A model generated the notes under the pieces. It was not told where the DNA came from. It did no database searches and saw only the letters and a list, made by a program, of their open reading frames with translations. Shown one piece after another: positions 25,826 to 34,835 of a stretch of 56,113 bases of DNA. A program made the translations under genes and the position numbers. Source of the stretch: Bacteroidota bacterium (GTDB lineage Bacteria; Bacteroidota; Bacteroidia; Flavobacteriales_E; Vicingaceae); NCBI GenBank assembly GCA_016183805.1, contig JACPDX010000051.1, forward strand, positions 1-56,113, read 5' to 3'. How positions within the stretch are numbered: position 1 is the stretch's first letter; each line of letters opens with the position of its first letter.

Positions 25826-26866
25826 ATGCCCAAAAGTAATAAAGTAAGTGATGTTTTTTCAGCAAAAAAAATAGCTATTCCAATAGTTATTGGATTGCTT
25901 GTTGCTGCATACATGCTTTGGAGCAAAACCAATTGGGAGGCTTTTCGGGAAATAGATTGGAATTATACCATGTTTTTTTGGTTGTTAATTGCCTTGCTTA
26001 TGATGGTTATTCGTGATCTAGGATATATGTTTCGAATTAGAGTATTAACCGATAATCAGCTCAGTTGGCGACAAAGTTTTAATGTGATTATGCTATGGGA
26101 ATTTGCATCAGCCATTACACCTTCGGTAGTTGGAGGTAGTAGTGTTGCCATGTTTATTCTAAATAAGGAAGGGATAAATTTAGGGAAAAGCACCGCAGTG
26201 GTAATGATTTCTGCTTTTTTAGATGAACTTTTTTACATTATTACCGTTCCTCTTGTTATTTTAATGATTGGAACAGAGCATTTATTTCCAGTAGAGCTGA
26301 CCAAACAGATTTTTGGCTACACCTTATCCACCAAAGAAATTTTTTATGTGGGTTATGGTTTTATTGTATTGCTTATTACCCTTATTTTATATGGTGTTTT
26401 TATAAATCCGTTGGGCATTAAAAAATTGCTTTATCGTTTGTTTTCGTTTAAATTACTGAAGCGTTGGCGAAAAATAGTAATTAAACTAGGAACAGATATG
26501 ATAAAAACTTCTCTTGAACTTAAAGAAAAAAACGGTTGGTTTTGGATAAAAGCTTTTGCTGCAACTTTTTTTGCATGGACAGCACGTTTTTGGGTGGTTA
26601 ACTTTATTATTTTAATAGTTACCGATGTAGGTAGCCATTTTTTAATTTATGGTCGCCAATTGGTAATGTGGGTGATTATGCTCATCAGCCCCACGCCTGG
26701 AGGTGCCGGAGTAGCCGAATTTGCTTTTAACGGGTTTTTACAAGAATTTATACCGATTGGTTTAGCAGGTTTGTTGGTGGTGCTTTGGCGATTTATAAGT
26801 TACTATCCTTATCTTTTTATCGGTGCTTTTATATTGCCTAAATGGTTTAGAAAAAGAGAGGGTTAA
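25826..26866 (+). CDS. UPF0104/LPPTM-type flippase-like membrane protein
   Basis: The 346-residue protein has about eight transmembrane helices and a late PTPGGAGVAEFAF motif near residues 290-302. That motif is the hallmark of the AglD/MprF-like (lysylphosphatidylglycerol synthase TM region) superfamily. These proteins are thought to flip or modify lipids. The ATG at 25826 is 14 bases from the divergent ArsC-like gene. The polyprenyl synthase gene follows 45 bases later on the same strand, so a lipid-linked role is plausible, by inference. Confidence 0.8.
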   Translation: MPKSNKVSDVFSAKKIAIPIVIGLLVAAYMLWSKTNWEAFREIDWNYTMFFWLLIALLMMVIRDLGYMFRIRVLTDNQLSWRQSFNVIMLWEFASAITPSVVGGSSVAMFILNKEGINLGKSTAVVMISAFLDELFYIITVPLVILMIGTEHLFPVELTKQIFGYTLSTKEIFYVGYGFIVLLITLILYGVFINPLGIKKLLYRLFSFKLLKRWRKIVIKLGTDMIKTSLELKEKNGWFWIKAFAATFFAWTARFWVVNFIILIVTDVGSHFLIYGRQLVMWVIMLISPTPGGAGVAEFAFNGFLQEFIPIGLAGLLVVLWRFISYYPYLFIGAFILPKWFRKREG

Positions 26867-26911
26867 TAATTTAACAAGATTGATGGTTTAATTATTAATT
26901 TTACCCCTCAA

Positions 26912-27889
26912 ATGTCAACCATACAACAAATACAACAACCCATCGCTGAAGAAATGGAAAAATTTGAATCCTGGTTTAGAGATTCGATGCGAAGTCGTGT
27001 GTCGTTGTTGGATAATATTATGCACTACATCATTAAACGCAAGGGGAAACAAATGCGTCCGATGTTTGTTTTTTTGTCGTCGAAAATTTTTGCCCCTACT
27101 ACCGAATCTACCTATATTGCAGCATCGATGATAGAATTGTTGCACACCGCAACGCTGGTTCATGATGATGTGGTGGACGATTCCAGCAAACGAAGAGGTT
27201 TTTGGAGCATTAATGCCATTTGGAAAAACAAAATTGCTGTTTTAGTAGGTGATTATTTATTGTCGAAAGGGTTACTATTGGCAGTTGACAACAAAGAGTT
27301 TGAGTTGTTACAAATTATGTCGAACTCGGTGCGGGAAATGAGTGAAGGGGAATTGTTGCAAATAGAAAAAGCTCGAAGATTAGACATTACAGAAGAAATT
27401 TATTTTGATATTATCCGACAAAAAACAGCTACATTAATTGCAGCATGTTGTGCGGCCGGGGCAAATTCTGCTAAAGCAAGCAAAGAAGATGTAGAAAAAA
27501 TGCGATTGTTTGGTGAATATACAGGAATTGCTTTTCAAATAAAAGATGATTTGTTTGATTATGGCTCTGATGGAGAAACCATTGGAAAACCAACAGGAAT
27601 TGACATTAAAGAGAAAAAAATGACTTTACCTCTGATTTATGCTTTAAGCAAAGCAAGTTGGTTGGAAAAACGAAAAATTATATACATCATCAAAAATCAA
27701 AACCAGAATACTAAAAAAGTGAAAGAAGTGATTGATTTTGTAATAGCAAGCGGAGGCTTGGAGTATGCTCACAAAGCCATGTTGGAGTATAAAAATAAGG
27801 CTTTAACTATTTTGAAAGAATTTAACCAAAATGAAGCCAACAGAGCTTTAGTTGATTTGGTGATTTACACTACTGAAAGGAAAAAATAG
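26912..27889 (+). CDS. Trans-polyprenyl diphosphate synthase
   Basis: This 325-residue enzyme adds isopentenyl units to allylic diphosphates to make long polyprenyl chains, for quinone side chains. The first Asp-rich motif is in LVHDDVVDDSSKRRG near residues 85-99 and the second in QIKDDLFDYGSD near 210-221. Small residues (Ala, Thr) sit before the first motif, a feature of long-chain enzymes. KPTGIDIKEKKMTLPLI follows the second motif. Precise chain length (C35-C45) is not predictable here. The substrate comes from the MEP pathway, in which dxr at 7872 acts. Confidence 0.92.
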   Translation: MSTIQQIQQPIAEEMEKFESWFRDSMRSRVSLLDNIMHYIIKRKGKQMRPMFVFLSSKIFAPTTESTYIAASMIELLHTATLVHDDVVDDSSKRRGFWSINAIWKNKIAVLVGDYLLSKGLLLAVDNKEFELLQIMSNSVREMSEGELLQIEKARRLDITEEIYFDIIRQKTATLIAACCAAGANSAKASKEDVEKMRLFGEYTGIAFQIKDDLFDYGSDGETIGKPTGIDIKEKKMTLPLIYALSKASWLEKRKIIYIIKNQNQNTKKVKEVIDFVIASGGLEYAHKAMLEYKNKALTILKEFNQNEANRALVDLVIYTTERKK

Positions 27890-27893
27890 TTTT

Positions 27894-27951
27894 TAGTTCA
27901 CAGTTTTTCAGTTCTCAGTCTCCTAACTTCCGTCTTCGGACTTCGGACTTT
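27894..27951. repeat. Dispersed intergenic repeat (CAGT-TTC-AGTC family)
   Basis: AGTTCACAG, TTCAGTTCTCAGTCTCC and CCGTCTTCGGACTTCGGACTT fill the gap after the polyprenyl synthase gene. The second half belongs to the CTTCGG-rich class seen at 36541 and 49864. Confidence 0.7.
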
Positions 27952-27983
27952 TTTTACTATTTTTGAAACAAACAAATTATAGC

Positions 27984-28403
27984 ATGAAATCAGCATTAAT
28001 TCTATTCGGTATTTTACTTGTATTATTTTCTTGTGGCGAAAAAATCATTGAAAAAGTGGAAGAAACCTATCCAAACAACCAACCAAAAACTACCGGTTTT
28101 TATAAAATGGTTGATGAAAAAGAAATAAAAGTTCAGGAAAAGGAATTTTACGAAAATGGAAAAGTAAAAATGGAAGGTGAATTTAAAGATGGAAAACGAA
28201 CCGGTATTTGGAAAGCTTATTTTGAGGATGGAACACTTTGGAGTGAAGGCGAATTTGTAAATGGAGAGCGAAATGGCTATGGCTTGAATTATTATCCAAA
28301 CGGAAAATTGAGAATGGAAGGAAATTACAAAAATGATAAACAAACGGGACCATGGAAATATTACAACGAACAAGGAATTTTAGTTGAAGAAGTGGAGAAG
28401 TAG
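27984..28403 (+). CDS. MORN-repeat lipoprotein
   Basis: The ATG at 27984 gives a 139-residue product whose signal peptide ends in LVLFSCGEK, a lipobox with lipidated Cys near residue 14. Four or so MORN/YwqK-type repeats follow (EFYENGKVKMEGEFKDGKRTGIW, then FEDGTLWSEGEFVNG, then YYPNGKLRMEGNYKND), forming a beta sheet. Such proteins are commonly envelope-anchored in Bacteroidota, with unknown partners. The gene at 48929 is a second member. Confidence 0.82.
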   Translation: MKSALILFGILLVLFSCGEKIIEKVEETYPNNQPKTTGFYKMVDEKEIKVQEKEFYENGKVKMEGEFKDGKRTGIWKAYFEDGTLWSEGEFVNGERNGYGLNYYPNGKLRMEGNYKNDKQTGPWKYYNEQGILVEEVEK

Positions 28404-28432
28404 TTCTCAGTCCTCAGTCTTCAGTTCTCAAA
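28403..28432. repeat. Dispersed intergenic repeat (CAGT-TTC-AGTC family)
   Basis: GTTCTCAGTCCTCAGTCTTCAGTTCTCA follows the stop of the MORN lipoprotein directly. It is a short copy of the element at 27894. Confidence 0.65.
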
Positions 28433-28477
28433 CCACAAGCCATGAGCTTCTAAACTCATAAACACCTAAACTAAAAA

Positions 28478-30421
28478 TTGATACCAAAACACACCATAGA
28501 TCAAATTTTTGAAGCTGCCATCATCGAAGATGTTGTGGGTGAATTTGTGGTGTTAAAAAAACGTGGAGTTAACTTGTTAGGAAATTGCCCTTTTCATAAC
28601 GAAAAAACGCCCTCTTTTACCGTATCTCCAGCCAAAGGAATTTACAAATGTTTTGGATGCGGAAAAGCAGGCAATTCGATTAACTTCATCATGGAGCATG
28701 AGCATTATACCTATCCGGAGGCATTAAGGTATCTTGCCAACAAATACCAAATAGAGGTTGAAGAACTTGAAGAAACCGATGAGCAAAAACAAACTGCCAA
28801 CGAAAAAGAAAGTTTGTTTATCGTTTCCAATTTTGCGGCAACTTATTTTCAACAACAATTACACGAAACACAAGAAGGTAAAAGCATTGGATTAAGTTAT
28901 TTTGTGGAGCGTGGATTTCGTGAAGACATCATTAAAAAATTCCAACTGGGTTATAATCCTGATGCTTGGGAAGCTTTTACAGGGGAAGCACTAAAACAAG
29001 GTTATCAATTAGAGTTTCTTGAAAAATCGGGGTTAACCATTATAAAAGACCAAAAACATTTCGACCGTTTTAAAGGTCGTGTAATGTTTCCCATTCACAA
29101 CCTTTCGGGAAGGGTGCTTGGTTTTGGCGGTCGGATTTTGAAAACCGATCCAAAAGCAGCAAAATATGTAAACTCACCCGAATCGGAAATTTACCACAAA
29201 AGTAATGTGCTTTACGGAATTTATTTTGCCAAAAAAGACATCATTGCAAAAGACAACTGTTATTTAGTAGAGGGTTATACCGATGTGATTTCGTTACACC
29301 AAGCCGGAGTAGAAAATGTGGTGGCTTCTTCCGGAACATCATTAACCGAAGGGCAAATTCGGTTAATTAGTCGATATACAAAAAACATTACTATTTTATA
29401 TGATGGTGATGCTGCCGGTATAAAAGCTTCGTTTAGAGGAATTGACATGATTTTAAAAGAAGGGATGAATGTGCGTGTGGTACTTTTTCCAGAAGGAGAA
29501 GACCCTGATTCGTATGCTAAAAAAAATTCATCATCTGAACTAACAGATTATATTACTAAAAATGCTCAAGATTTTATTCGTTTTAAAACATCTGTTTTAA
29601 TAACAGAAGTTGGTAACGACCCCATAAAAAGAACCGAATTAATTAAAGATATTGTAGCAAGTATTTCTATTATTCCAGATCAAATTCAACGTTCAGTTTA
29701 CATCAAAGAATGTAGTAGTTTATTAGATATACAAGAAAATGCATTAATTAACGAAACCAATAAATTATTACGTAAAAAGTTTACTAAAAACAACCATGAA
29801 GAACTTCCAATAACCGAAGAAAATTATACTCCTTTTACAGAAGAAGAACATCCTGAAGAAGAGACGGACATTAAACATTGGGAAGATGAAATTATTCGAT
29901 TATTGATTGCTTACGGAGATCAAACGATTGAGTTAGAGTGGTTAGATGAAGAAAACCAAGAACAAAAACATCATGTTTTAATCAGTGCTTTTATCATTTC
30001 GAACATGATTACCGATGAACTTGTTTTTGAAAACGAAACCTACCAAACTATTTTTAACGAATATGTGGTTTGGGTGAATGAAGATAAAACACCTACTCAT
30101 CAGGATTTTATTTCACATCAAAATCCAGCCATTAATTCAATAGCAATCGACGTGCTTTCGCACAAATATCAAATAAGTGAAAATTGGGAGCGACATAGTA
30201 TTTTTGTAAATAAAGAAGAAAATCAGTTGAGTTTGGCTGTTTTAAACACTATTTATGCTTTTAAATTGAGCAAGTTGAATAAAATTACCAATCAACTTCA
30301 GGAAGACATTAAAAATGCAAAAACCGACGATGATTCGTTGATTTTAATGTCGCAATTAATTGGTCATCAATCAGCAAAAAAACAGTTGGCAGCTAAGTTG
30401 GGCAGAATTATTTTGAGATAA
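28478..30421 (+). CDS. dnaG: DNA primase
   Basis: DnaG makes the RNA primers for replication. The zinc ribbon is GNCPFHNEKTPSF and YKCFGCGKAG (three Cys and one His, residues 36-66). VMFPIHNLSGRVLGFGGR begins the catalytic domain near residue 202, and the Toprim core has VEGYTDVISLHQAG and LYDGDAAGIKA. The C-terminal 200 residues are acidic and poorly conserved, as in the helicase-binding part. Length (647) is typical. The start is TTG at 28478, giving MIPKHTIDQIFEAA. Confidence 0.96.
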   Translation: MIPKHTIDQIFEAAIIEDVVGEFVVLKKRGVNLLGNCPFHNEKTPSFTVSPAKGIYKCFGCGKAGNSINFIMEHEHYTYPEALRYLANKYQIEVEELEETDEQKQTANEKESLFIVSNFAATYFQQQLHETQEGKSIGLSYFVERGFREDIIKKFQLGYNPDAWEAFTGEALKQGYQLEFLEKSGLTIIKDQKHFDRFKGRVMFPIHNLSGRVLGFGGRILKTDPKAAKYVNSPESEIYHKSNVLYGIYFAKKDIIAKDNCYLVEGYTDVISLHQAGVENVVASSGTSLTEGQIRLISRYTKNITILYDGDAAGIKASFRGIDMILKEGMNVRVVLFPEGEDPDSYAKKNSSSELTDYITKNAQDFIRFKTSVLITEVGNDPIKRTELIKDIVASISIIPDQIQRSVYIKECSSLLDIQENALINETNKLLRKKFTKNNHEELPITEENYTPFTEEEHPEEETDIKHWEDEIIRLLIAYGDQTIELEWLDEENQEQKHHVLISAFIISNMITDELVFENETYQTIFNEYVVWVNEDKTPTHQDFISHQNPAINSIAIDVLSHKYQISENWERHSIFVNKEENQLSLAVLNTIYAFKLSKLNKITNQLQEDIKNAKTDDDSLILMSQLIGHQSAKKQLAAKLGRIILR

Positions 30422-30434
30422 TATTCAATTAATG

Positions 30435-30511
30435 TCACCCACCCTACCCTCCCTCAAGGGAGGAGGCCACAACGGAGGCCATTCTCCCCTTGAGGGGAGT
30501 TAGAGGGGTGA
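30435..30511. repeat. GGGGAG-type dispersed inverted repeat
   Basis: CTCCCTCAAGGGAGGAGG and CTCCCCTTGAGGGGAG are two small hairpins. TCACCCACCCTACC on the left complements TTAGAGGGGTGA on the right. This 77-base element is of the type seen many times in Bacteroidota genomes and also separates two convergent genes, where its hairpins may stop transcription. Confidence 0.75.
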
Positions 30512-30542
30512 TTTCAATATTTCTTATATCGAACTCACGTTT

Positions 30543-31355
30543 TTACAATCTTCCAATCAACTCCATATAAAGCATTGTCAATTGAGGTTCTGCAACAGCC
30601 GCCGCAGCCAATATTTCGTCTAAAGAAACTGGTGCTAAATGGTCTGGGTCGCACTCATCGGTTAAAACTGAAATGGCACAACAAGGTAAACCTGTATGGT
30701 TGGCAACAATAACTTCAGGAACTGTACTCATTCCGGCTGCATCACCACCTAATTTTTTAATCATACGGTATTCTGCACGAGTTTCTAGGTTTGGTCCAGT
30801 AACTGGAACATAAACACCTTCATTTAGCAAAATGCCTTTTTCTTTGGCAATTTCACGTAGTAGGTTATTTAGTTTGTTACTGTAAGGTTCACTCATATCA
30901 GGGAAACGTGGGCCCAACTCAGAGTAGTTTTTTCCTATTAAAGGGTTTGAAGGAAATAAGTTGATGTGGTCGGTAATCAACATTAAGGTGCTTTTTTTGA
31001 ACTCTAAATTTACCGCACCGGCAGCATTTGAGATTAACAGGTTTTTTACTCCAATTTGTTTCATTACTCGAATAGGAAAAGTAATTTGTTGCATGTCGTA
31101 ACCTTCGTAATAATGAAAACGACCTTGCATTGCCAATACTTTTTTTCCTTTTACTGTTCCGTAAATCAATTTACCATGATGAGATTCTACAGTAGAAACC
31201 GGAAAATGAGGTATTTTATCATAATCAATGGTTTTGATGACCTCAATTTCTTTTACTAATCCACCTAAACCTGTTCCTAAAACAATTCCTACTTCTGGTG
31301 CATCAATTCCTTGTGATTGAAGGAATGTGGTGGTTTCTTTAATTTTATTTAACAT
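30543..31355 (-). CDS. Purine nucleoside phosphorylase (PNP-II type)
   Basis: This enzyme cleaves purine nucleosides with phosphate in salvage. The 270-residue protein has the phosphate loop GIVLGTGLGGL (residues 23-33), VESHHGKL near 57-64, ISNAAGAVN near 109-117 and GPNLETRAEYRM near 180-191. GGDAAGMSTVPEVIVANH near 196-213 carries the Met ribose contact of trimeric PNP. Length and motifs fit type II (trimeric) enzymes. Confidence 0.94.
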   Translation of the reverse strand: MLNKIKETTTFLQSQGIDAPEVGIVLGTGLGGLVKEIEVIKTIDYDKIPHFPVSTVESHHGKLIYGTVKGKKVLAMQGRFHYYEGYDMQQITFPIRVMKQIGVKNLLISNAAGAVNLEFKKSTLMLITDHINLFPSNPLIGKNYSELGPRFPDMSEPYSNKLNNLLREIAKEKGILLNEGVYVPVTGPNLETRAEYRMIKKLGGDAAGMSTVPEVIVANHTGLPCCAISVLTDECDPDHLAPVSLDEILAAAAVAEPQLTMLYMELIGRL

Positions 31356-31386
31356 GTATGTCTTGAAGTTTCTTGTTTTTTTGTTT

Positions 31387-31410
31387 ACTGTGAACTGAAG
31401 ACTGAGAACT
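31387..31410. repeat. Dispersed intergenic repeat (inverted copy)
   Basis: ACTGTGAACTGAAGACTGAGAACT is the reverse complement of the AGTTCTCAGTCTTCAGTTCACAG class seen at 23523 and 27894. It touches the 3' end of the lipoprotein gene. Confidence 0.6.
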
Positions 31411-31960
31411 AATTAACTTTTCTTCCCTTAACTTTAGTACTCGATTCTTTGTATTTTTTAACGTTTTGCAATTGGAATTTCAGGTAAGCACCTGCACCTC
31501 CAGGCATTACATAAAATACCTTGTCGCCATAATTAATTTTACCCTTACCGTTTTCCCATTCAGCCCCCATTAATAAGTATCGTCCACGATTATTAGGGTC
31601 GCCAAAAACTAAATATTTATTGTCATCAGAAGCATCAAAGCTAACTGCTATTTTATTGTCGTCAATTACCTTAACACAAACACCTGGAGTTTTTCCTGTT
31701 ATCAAAATGTTGTCTAAACTTGCAGAACTAGAAATAATCAACTTACCGTCTTTATCCAATTCTTGAGCTTGGTTAGATCTTTCTCCTCGTTGTAATGTTA
31801 CATCGGTTGAAATATAGTATTGTAATTTTTTCAATTTAGCTTCATCTAAATTGTATTTTAGTCGGTCTTCATTGGTAAAAGGCTGATAGCTTGCACATGA
31901 GCTTAAAAAGCCGGCAGTTGCAATTAGAGCAACAAATAATAATGATTGTAATTTCTTCAT
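31409..31960 (-). CDS. Lipoprotein of unknown function
   Basis: The 183-residue product has a signal peptide and lipobox (GFLSSCASY, lipidated Cys near residue 22). It probably faces the periplasm or outer membrane. The rest has mixed beta-rich sequence (DNILITGKTPGVCVKVIDD, VSFDASDDNKYLVFGDP) and ends in a Lys-rich tail. I do not recognise the family. Repeats flank it on one side. Confidence 0.7.
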   Translation of the reverse strand: MKKLQSLLFVALIATAGFLSSCASYQPFTNEDRLKYNLDEAKLKKLQYYISTDVTLQRGERSNQAQELDKDGKLIISSSASLDNILITGKTPGVCVKVIDDNKIAVSFDASDDNKYLVFGDPNNRGRYLLMGAEWENGKGKINYGDKVFYVMPGGAGAYLKFQLQNVKKYKESSTKVKGRKVN

Positions 31961-32093
31961 TTTTTTAAATTTTTATTTACTCGGTTTTATCAAAAATTGA
32001 ACCAAACAAAAGTAGTGTTTTTTTTATTACTTCGTCGGCTCAATTTATTCAAAATTTTAATCAACTCATCCCTGATTAACGAGGTTAATCTTT

Positions 32094-32115
32094 CCTTCCG
32101 TCAGCTGACGGAAGG
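32094..32115. repeat. 22-bp perfect palindrome
   Basis: The arms CCTTCCGTCAG and CTGACGGAAGG are exactly complementary with no spacer. It lies in the gap between the divergent lipoprotein side and the end of the LuxE-like gene (32130), so it could be a hairpin at the 3' end of that gene. The same CCGTC...GACGG core appears at 38960. Confidence 0.6.
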
Positions 32116-32129
32116 GGTACAGGGGAGAG

Positions 32130-33110
32130 CTATTGTATTAATAAATTACATCCCCTCAAATCGGTGTTATCGAATCGACCTAAAACTTCGAAACTATTAT
32201 CGACAAAAGTTTTACCTAAATCTTGAGTAGCAATAAACGAACATGAATTGTAATTAGCCAAATCAATTACATTGATTCCACCCGTTTTGTTTGGATTTAA
32301 CAAATTAAAAGGATCGTTTGGTTCTCTTATCAAAATTTTCATCCAATTTGGAGTTTTAAAAATTCCGTTTCCTTTTGAGTATGCTTGAGATAAAAGTTCG
32401 GTCATACCATATTCCGAATGGATTTCTTTTACATTAAAACATTCTTTATAAATAGAATGAAGCTCAGTTCTGGTCATTTCTTTACGACGCCCTTTCATAC
32501 CACCAGTTTCCATGATAATAATATCTGACAAATCCAGTTGATGTTGTTCTGCTAAATCAAGCAAAGCAAACGAAACACCTATTAAAATGGTTTTCTGTTT
32601 TTGTTGCTTCAATTTTTTAATGGTTTCTATCAACGCTGCATAGTTGTTGAGATAAAATCCACTTAATGAATGATTGGAATGTTTAACCAAATATTCCGTC
32701 ATGTAAATAAGCGAAGAGCCTTCTCGTTCCATATAAGATGGTAGTAAAGCCAAAAAACAATAGTCGGTTATTTTACCATAAAATTGCTCAAACCCCTTGA
32801 TAAAACTCTCTATGTAAATAGTTATATCTTTTACAAAATGTTTGCTTTGATTTTGCCCTGTTGTTCCACTACTCAAGAAAACCTCATCAACGTTATTTTT
32901 GCCACAAATGACTTCTTGGGTTTTAAAAAATTCTATCGGCAAAAAAGGTATTTTTTCAATAGAAGTAACAACCGAAGGATTTTTCTTAAGTAAGTTACAA
33001 AATGTTTGATAAACAAGGTTCTTTTGGTATTGAAAACCAAACATCTTTAATGCCAACCGATTAAACTCCTGCTCTGTCGAGATATTAAAAATGTCTTTTG
33101 ATAAGTTCAT
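32130..33110 (-). CDS. LuxE-like acyl-protein synthetase family protein
   Basis: The 326-residue cytoplasmic protein resembles the LuxE/acyl-adenylating group. It has PFLPIEFFKTQEV near residues 55-67, FLSSGTTGQNQSKHF near 78-92 as the phosphate-binding SGTTG loop, and HSEYGMTELLSQAYS near 236-250 with the tyrosine/glutamate adenylation motif. LuxE activates fatty acids and passes the acyl group to a reductase. In Bacteroidota this family is found without light organs, often in lipid or polyketide-like contexts. The partner here is unknown. Confidence 0.75.
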   Translation of the reverse strand: MNLSKDIFNISTEQEFNRLALKMFGFQYQKNLVYQTFCNLLKKNPSVVTSIEKIPFLPIEFFKTQEVICGKNNVDEVFLSSGTTGQNQSKHFVKDITIYIESFIKGFEQFYGKITDYCFLALLPSYMEREGSSLIYMTEYLVKHSNHSLSGFYLNNYAALIETIKKLKQQKQKTILIGVSFALLDLAEQHQLDLSDIIIMETGGMKGRRKEMTRTELHSIYKECFNVKEIHSEYGMTELLSQAYSKGNGIFKTPNWMKILIREPNDPFNLLNPNKTGGINVIDLANYNSCSFIATQDLGKTFVDNSFEVLGRFDNTDLRGCNLLIQ

Positions 33111-33135
33111 TCAAAAATATTGGTAATTTTATGGT

Positions 33136-33630
33136 ATGCAAAGGTCAACAAACTTAGTCATATTATTATTCATCATTTTATTTTTTGGTTGTAAGAAAGA
33201 AGACCCTACACCTATGCCTCCCGTAATCAAGTTTATTGAAGGAGGTTTGTCAAACGACGGAAGTTATGCAGTGGTGAAATTCGAGTTTTTTGACAACGAT
33301 GGCGACTTAGGTCTAAAACAAGACGAAAATCTAGGAGAACAACAATACAATTTATTTATTGATTATTACGAAAAATACAATGGTGTTTGGCAATTAAAAT
33401 CGCCTGTAATAACCTATAATAGTGGAACTAATGAGTACGATACAACTGTTTTTCATTTACGTGTTCCATTTATTCAAAACAAAGAAAAAACTTCCCTTAA
33501 AGGCGAAACTTATGTGAAATTGATTTACAATAACTTTTCGCTTGCCGATACTTTTAAATATGAAATGGTTTTAAAAGATAGAGCGTTACATTCCAGTAAC
33601 AAAATTGAAAGTACGGAGCTTTATAAGTGA
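33136..33630 (+). CDS. Lipoprotein of unknown function
   Basis: This 164-residue protein has a signal peptide with lipobox (FFGCKKED, Cys near residue 19) followed by a Pro-rich linker (PTPMPP). Its main body reads as a beta-sandwich: VVKFEFFDNDGDLGLKQDE, with an acidic DNDGDLG loop that could bind calcium. It is divergent from the LuxE-like gene and 25 bases away. I do not recognise the family with certainty. Confidence 0.65.
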   Translation: MQRSTNLVILLFIILFFGCKKEDPTPMPPVIKFIEGGLSNDGSYAVVKFEFFDNDGDLGLKQDENLGEQQYNLFIDYYEKYNGVWQLKSPVITYNSGTNEYDTTVFHLRVPFIQNKEKTSLKGETYVKLIYNNFSLADTFKYEMVLKDRALHSSNKIESTELYK

Positions 33631-33704
33631 GTTTTAAAGCCTATTTTCATAAATTAATTTTTCTTCCAAATATTTTTTTTCGTGGAAACACAACATATAT
33701 AGAA

Positions 33705-33748
33705 AATTATATATAACTTTGCATGAAATTATATACATAATTATATAT
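33705..33748 (+). promoter_or_regulatory. Promoter with three AATTATATA operator repeats for the ArsR-led sulfur operon
   Basis: AATTATATA occurs at 33705, 33727 and 33739, the last overlapping the ATG at 33747. TAACTTTG (33714-33721) fits the Bacteroidota TAnnTTTG promoter core, so the repeats straddle the -7 region, the likely start site and the initiation codon. That is a typical place for an ArsR-family repressor to bind and silence its own operon. No clear -33 element is visible. Confidence 0.6.
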
Positions 33749-34037
33749 GATAGAGTTAAAAAAATTAGAAAATGCGTCAGAAATGCTAAAAGCAATAGCT
33801 CATCCTATGCGAATAGCCATAGTAGACATGCTATCTGATAACCAAACGCTAACTGTAACAGAAATCCATGAGGCTTTGAAAATTGAGCAAGCAGTTGCCT
33901 CGCACCACTTAAGCATTTTGAAAAACAAAGGTGTTTTATTAAGTGTAAGAAGCGGGAAAAATTGTAATTATAAATTGAAACACCCTCGTTTATCACAAAT
34001 TATTTCATGCATAGATAAATGCCAAAACGAGCTCTAA
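33747..34037 (+). CDS. ArsR/SmtB-family regulator
   Basis: The 96-residue protein has the winged-helix ArsR fold: AIAHPMRIAIVDML (16-29), the recognition helix VASHHLSILKNKGVL (50-64) and the wing SVRSGKNCNYKL (66-77). Cysteines are at 73, 88 and 92; the last two are C-terminal and four apart. ArsR proteins of the BigR/SqrR kind sense persulfides through two cysteines, and this placement at the head of a sulfur operon suggests such a role, by inference. It is 4 bases from the next gene. Confidence 0.82.
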   Translation: MIELKKLENASEMLKAIAHPMRIAIVDMLSDNQTLTVTEIHEALKIEQAVASHHLSILKNKGVLLSVRSGKNCNYKLKHPRLSQIISCIDKCQNEL

Positions 34038-34041
34038 AAAT

Positions 34042-34824
34042 TTGGAAATTTTAGGTTACATATTAGCAATTTTTGTGGGTGTTTCCATTGGTTTGATTGG
34101 TGCAGGAGGCTCTATATTGGCATTACCTATATTGGTGTATTTGTTTGGTATTGAAGCAGCAGAAACAGCTCCTGCTTATTCGTTATTTGTTGTCGGGATT
34201 TGTAGTGTAATTGGAGCATATATGCGGCACAAACAAGGTTTAGTAAATTTTAAAACAGTATTGTTTTTTGGTGCCCCCACAGTTTTCGCTATTTTTATTA
34301 CCCGCTATTTTATTATTCCAATTATACCTCACCATCTTTTTACCATTAACCATTTCATTTTTACCATAAGGATTTTAGTAATGGGAATGTTTGGGTTATT
34401 GATGATTTTGGCATCTTATTTTATGATACTAAAACCCGTTTCGGATACACCGGTAAAAGTGAATCAAGTATTAAATTTTGGAGGAGGGGTTTTTACCGGA
34501 TTTTTATCGGGATTAGTGGGTGCAGGTGGTGGGTTTATTATGATTCCCGCTTTAATTAAAATAGGCAACTTAACTGTACAAATGGCCATAGGAACTTCAT
34601 TGGCAATAATAGCACTAAACGCCATTGTAGGTTTTGCAGCAAGTACAAGTCATATTTTTATTGATTGGAAGTTATTGCTCACGTTCTCAAGTTTATCTAT
34701 TATTGGAATAGTAATAGGTAACCATTTTTCAAAAAAAATAAAATCCGAAATCCTAAAAAAAGGCTTTGGCTGGGTTATCCTTTTCACAGGAATTTTTATT
34801 ATAATAAAGGAATTGATTTTTTAA
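34042..34824 (+). CDS. TauE/SafE-family sulfite/anion exporter
   Basis: The 260-residue membrane protein has about eight helices and the two conserved glycine-rich repeats of TauE/SafE: IGLIGAGGSILALPILVYL near residues 17-35 and LSGLVGAGGGFIMIPALIKI near 155-174. The family exports sulfite, sulfoacetate or related anions. The start is TTG at 34042, 4 bases after the ArsR stop. Placed before a persulfide dioxygenase that makes sulfite, it likely removes that product from the cell. Confidence 0.88.
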   Translation: MEILGYILAIFVGVSIGLIGAGGSILALPILVYLFGIEAAETAPAYSLFVVGICSVIGAYMRHKQGLVNFKTVLFFGAPTVFAIFITRYFIIPIIPHHLFTINHFIFTIRILVMGMFGLLMILASYFMILKPVSDTPVKVNQVLNFGGGVFTGFLSGLVGAGGGFIMIPALIKIGNLTVQMAIGTSLAIIALNAIVGFAASTSHIFIDWKLLLTFSSLSIIGIVIGNHFSKKIKSEILKKGFGWVILFTGIFIIIKELIF

Positions 34825-34835
34825 ACACTTAAGTA

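Noticed and set aside
31997-32230. A 77-codon open frame between the lipoprotein and the LuxE-like gene
   Set aside because: It runs through a palindromic repeat and into the antisense of the LuxE-like gene, has no homology that I recognise and no convincing ribosome-binding site. It looks like chance.
32130-33110. Evidence of a bioluminescence (lux) operon
   Set aside because: Only a LuxE-like gene is present; no luxA, luxB, luxC or luxD is in the neighbourhood, so light production cannot be claimed.
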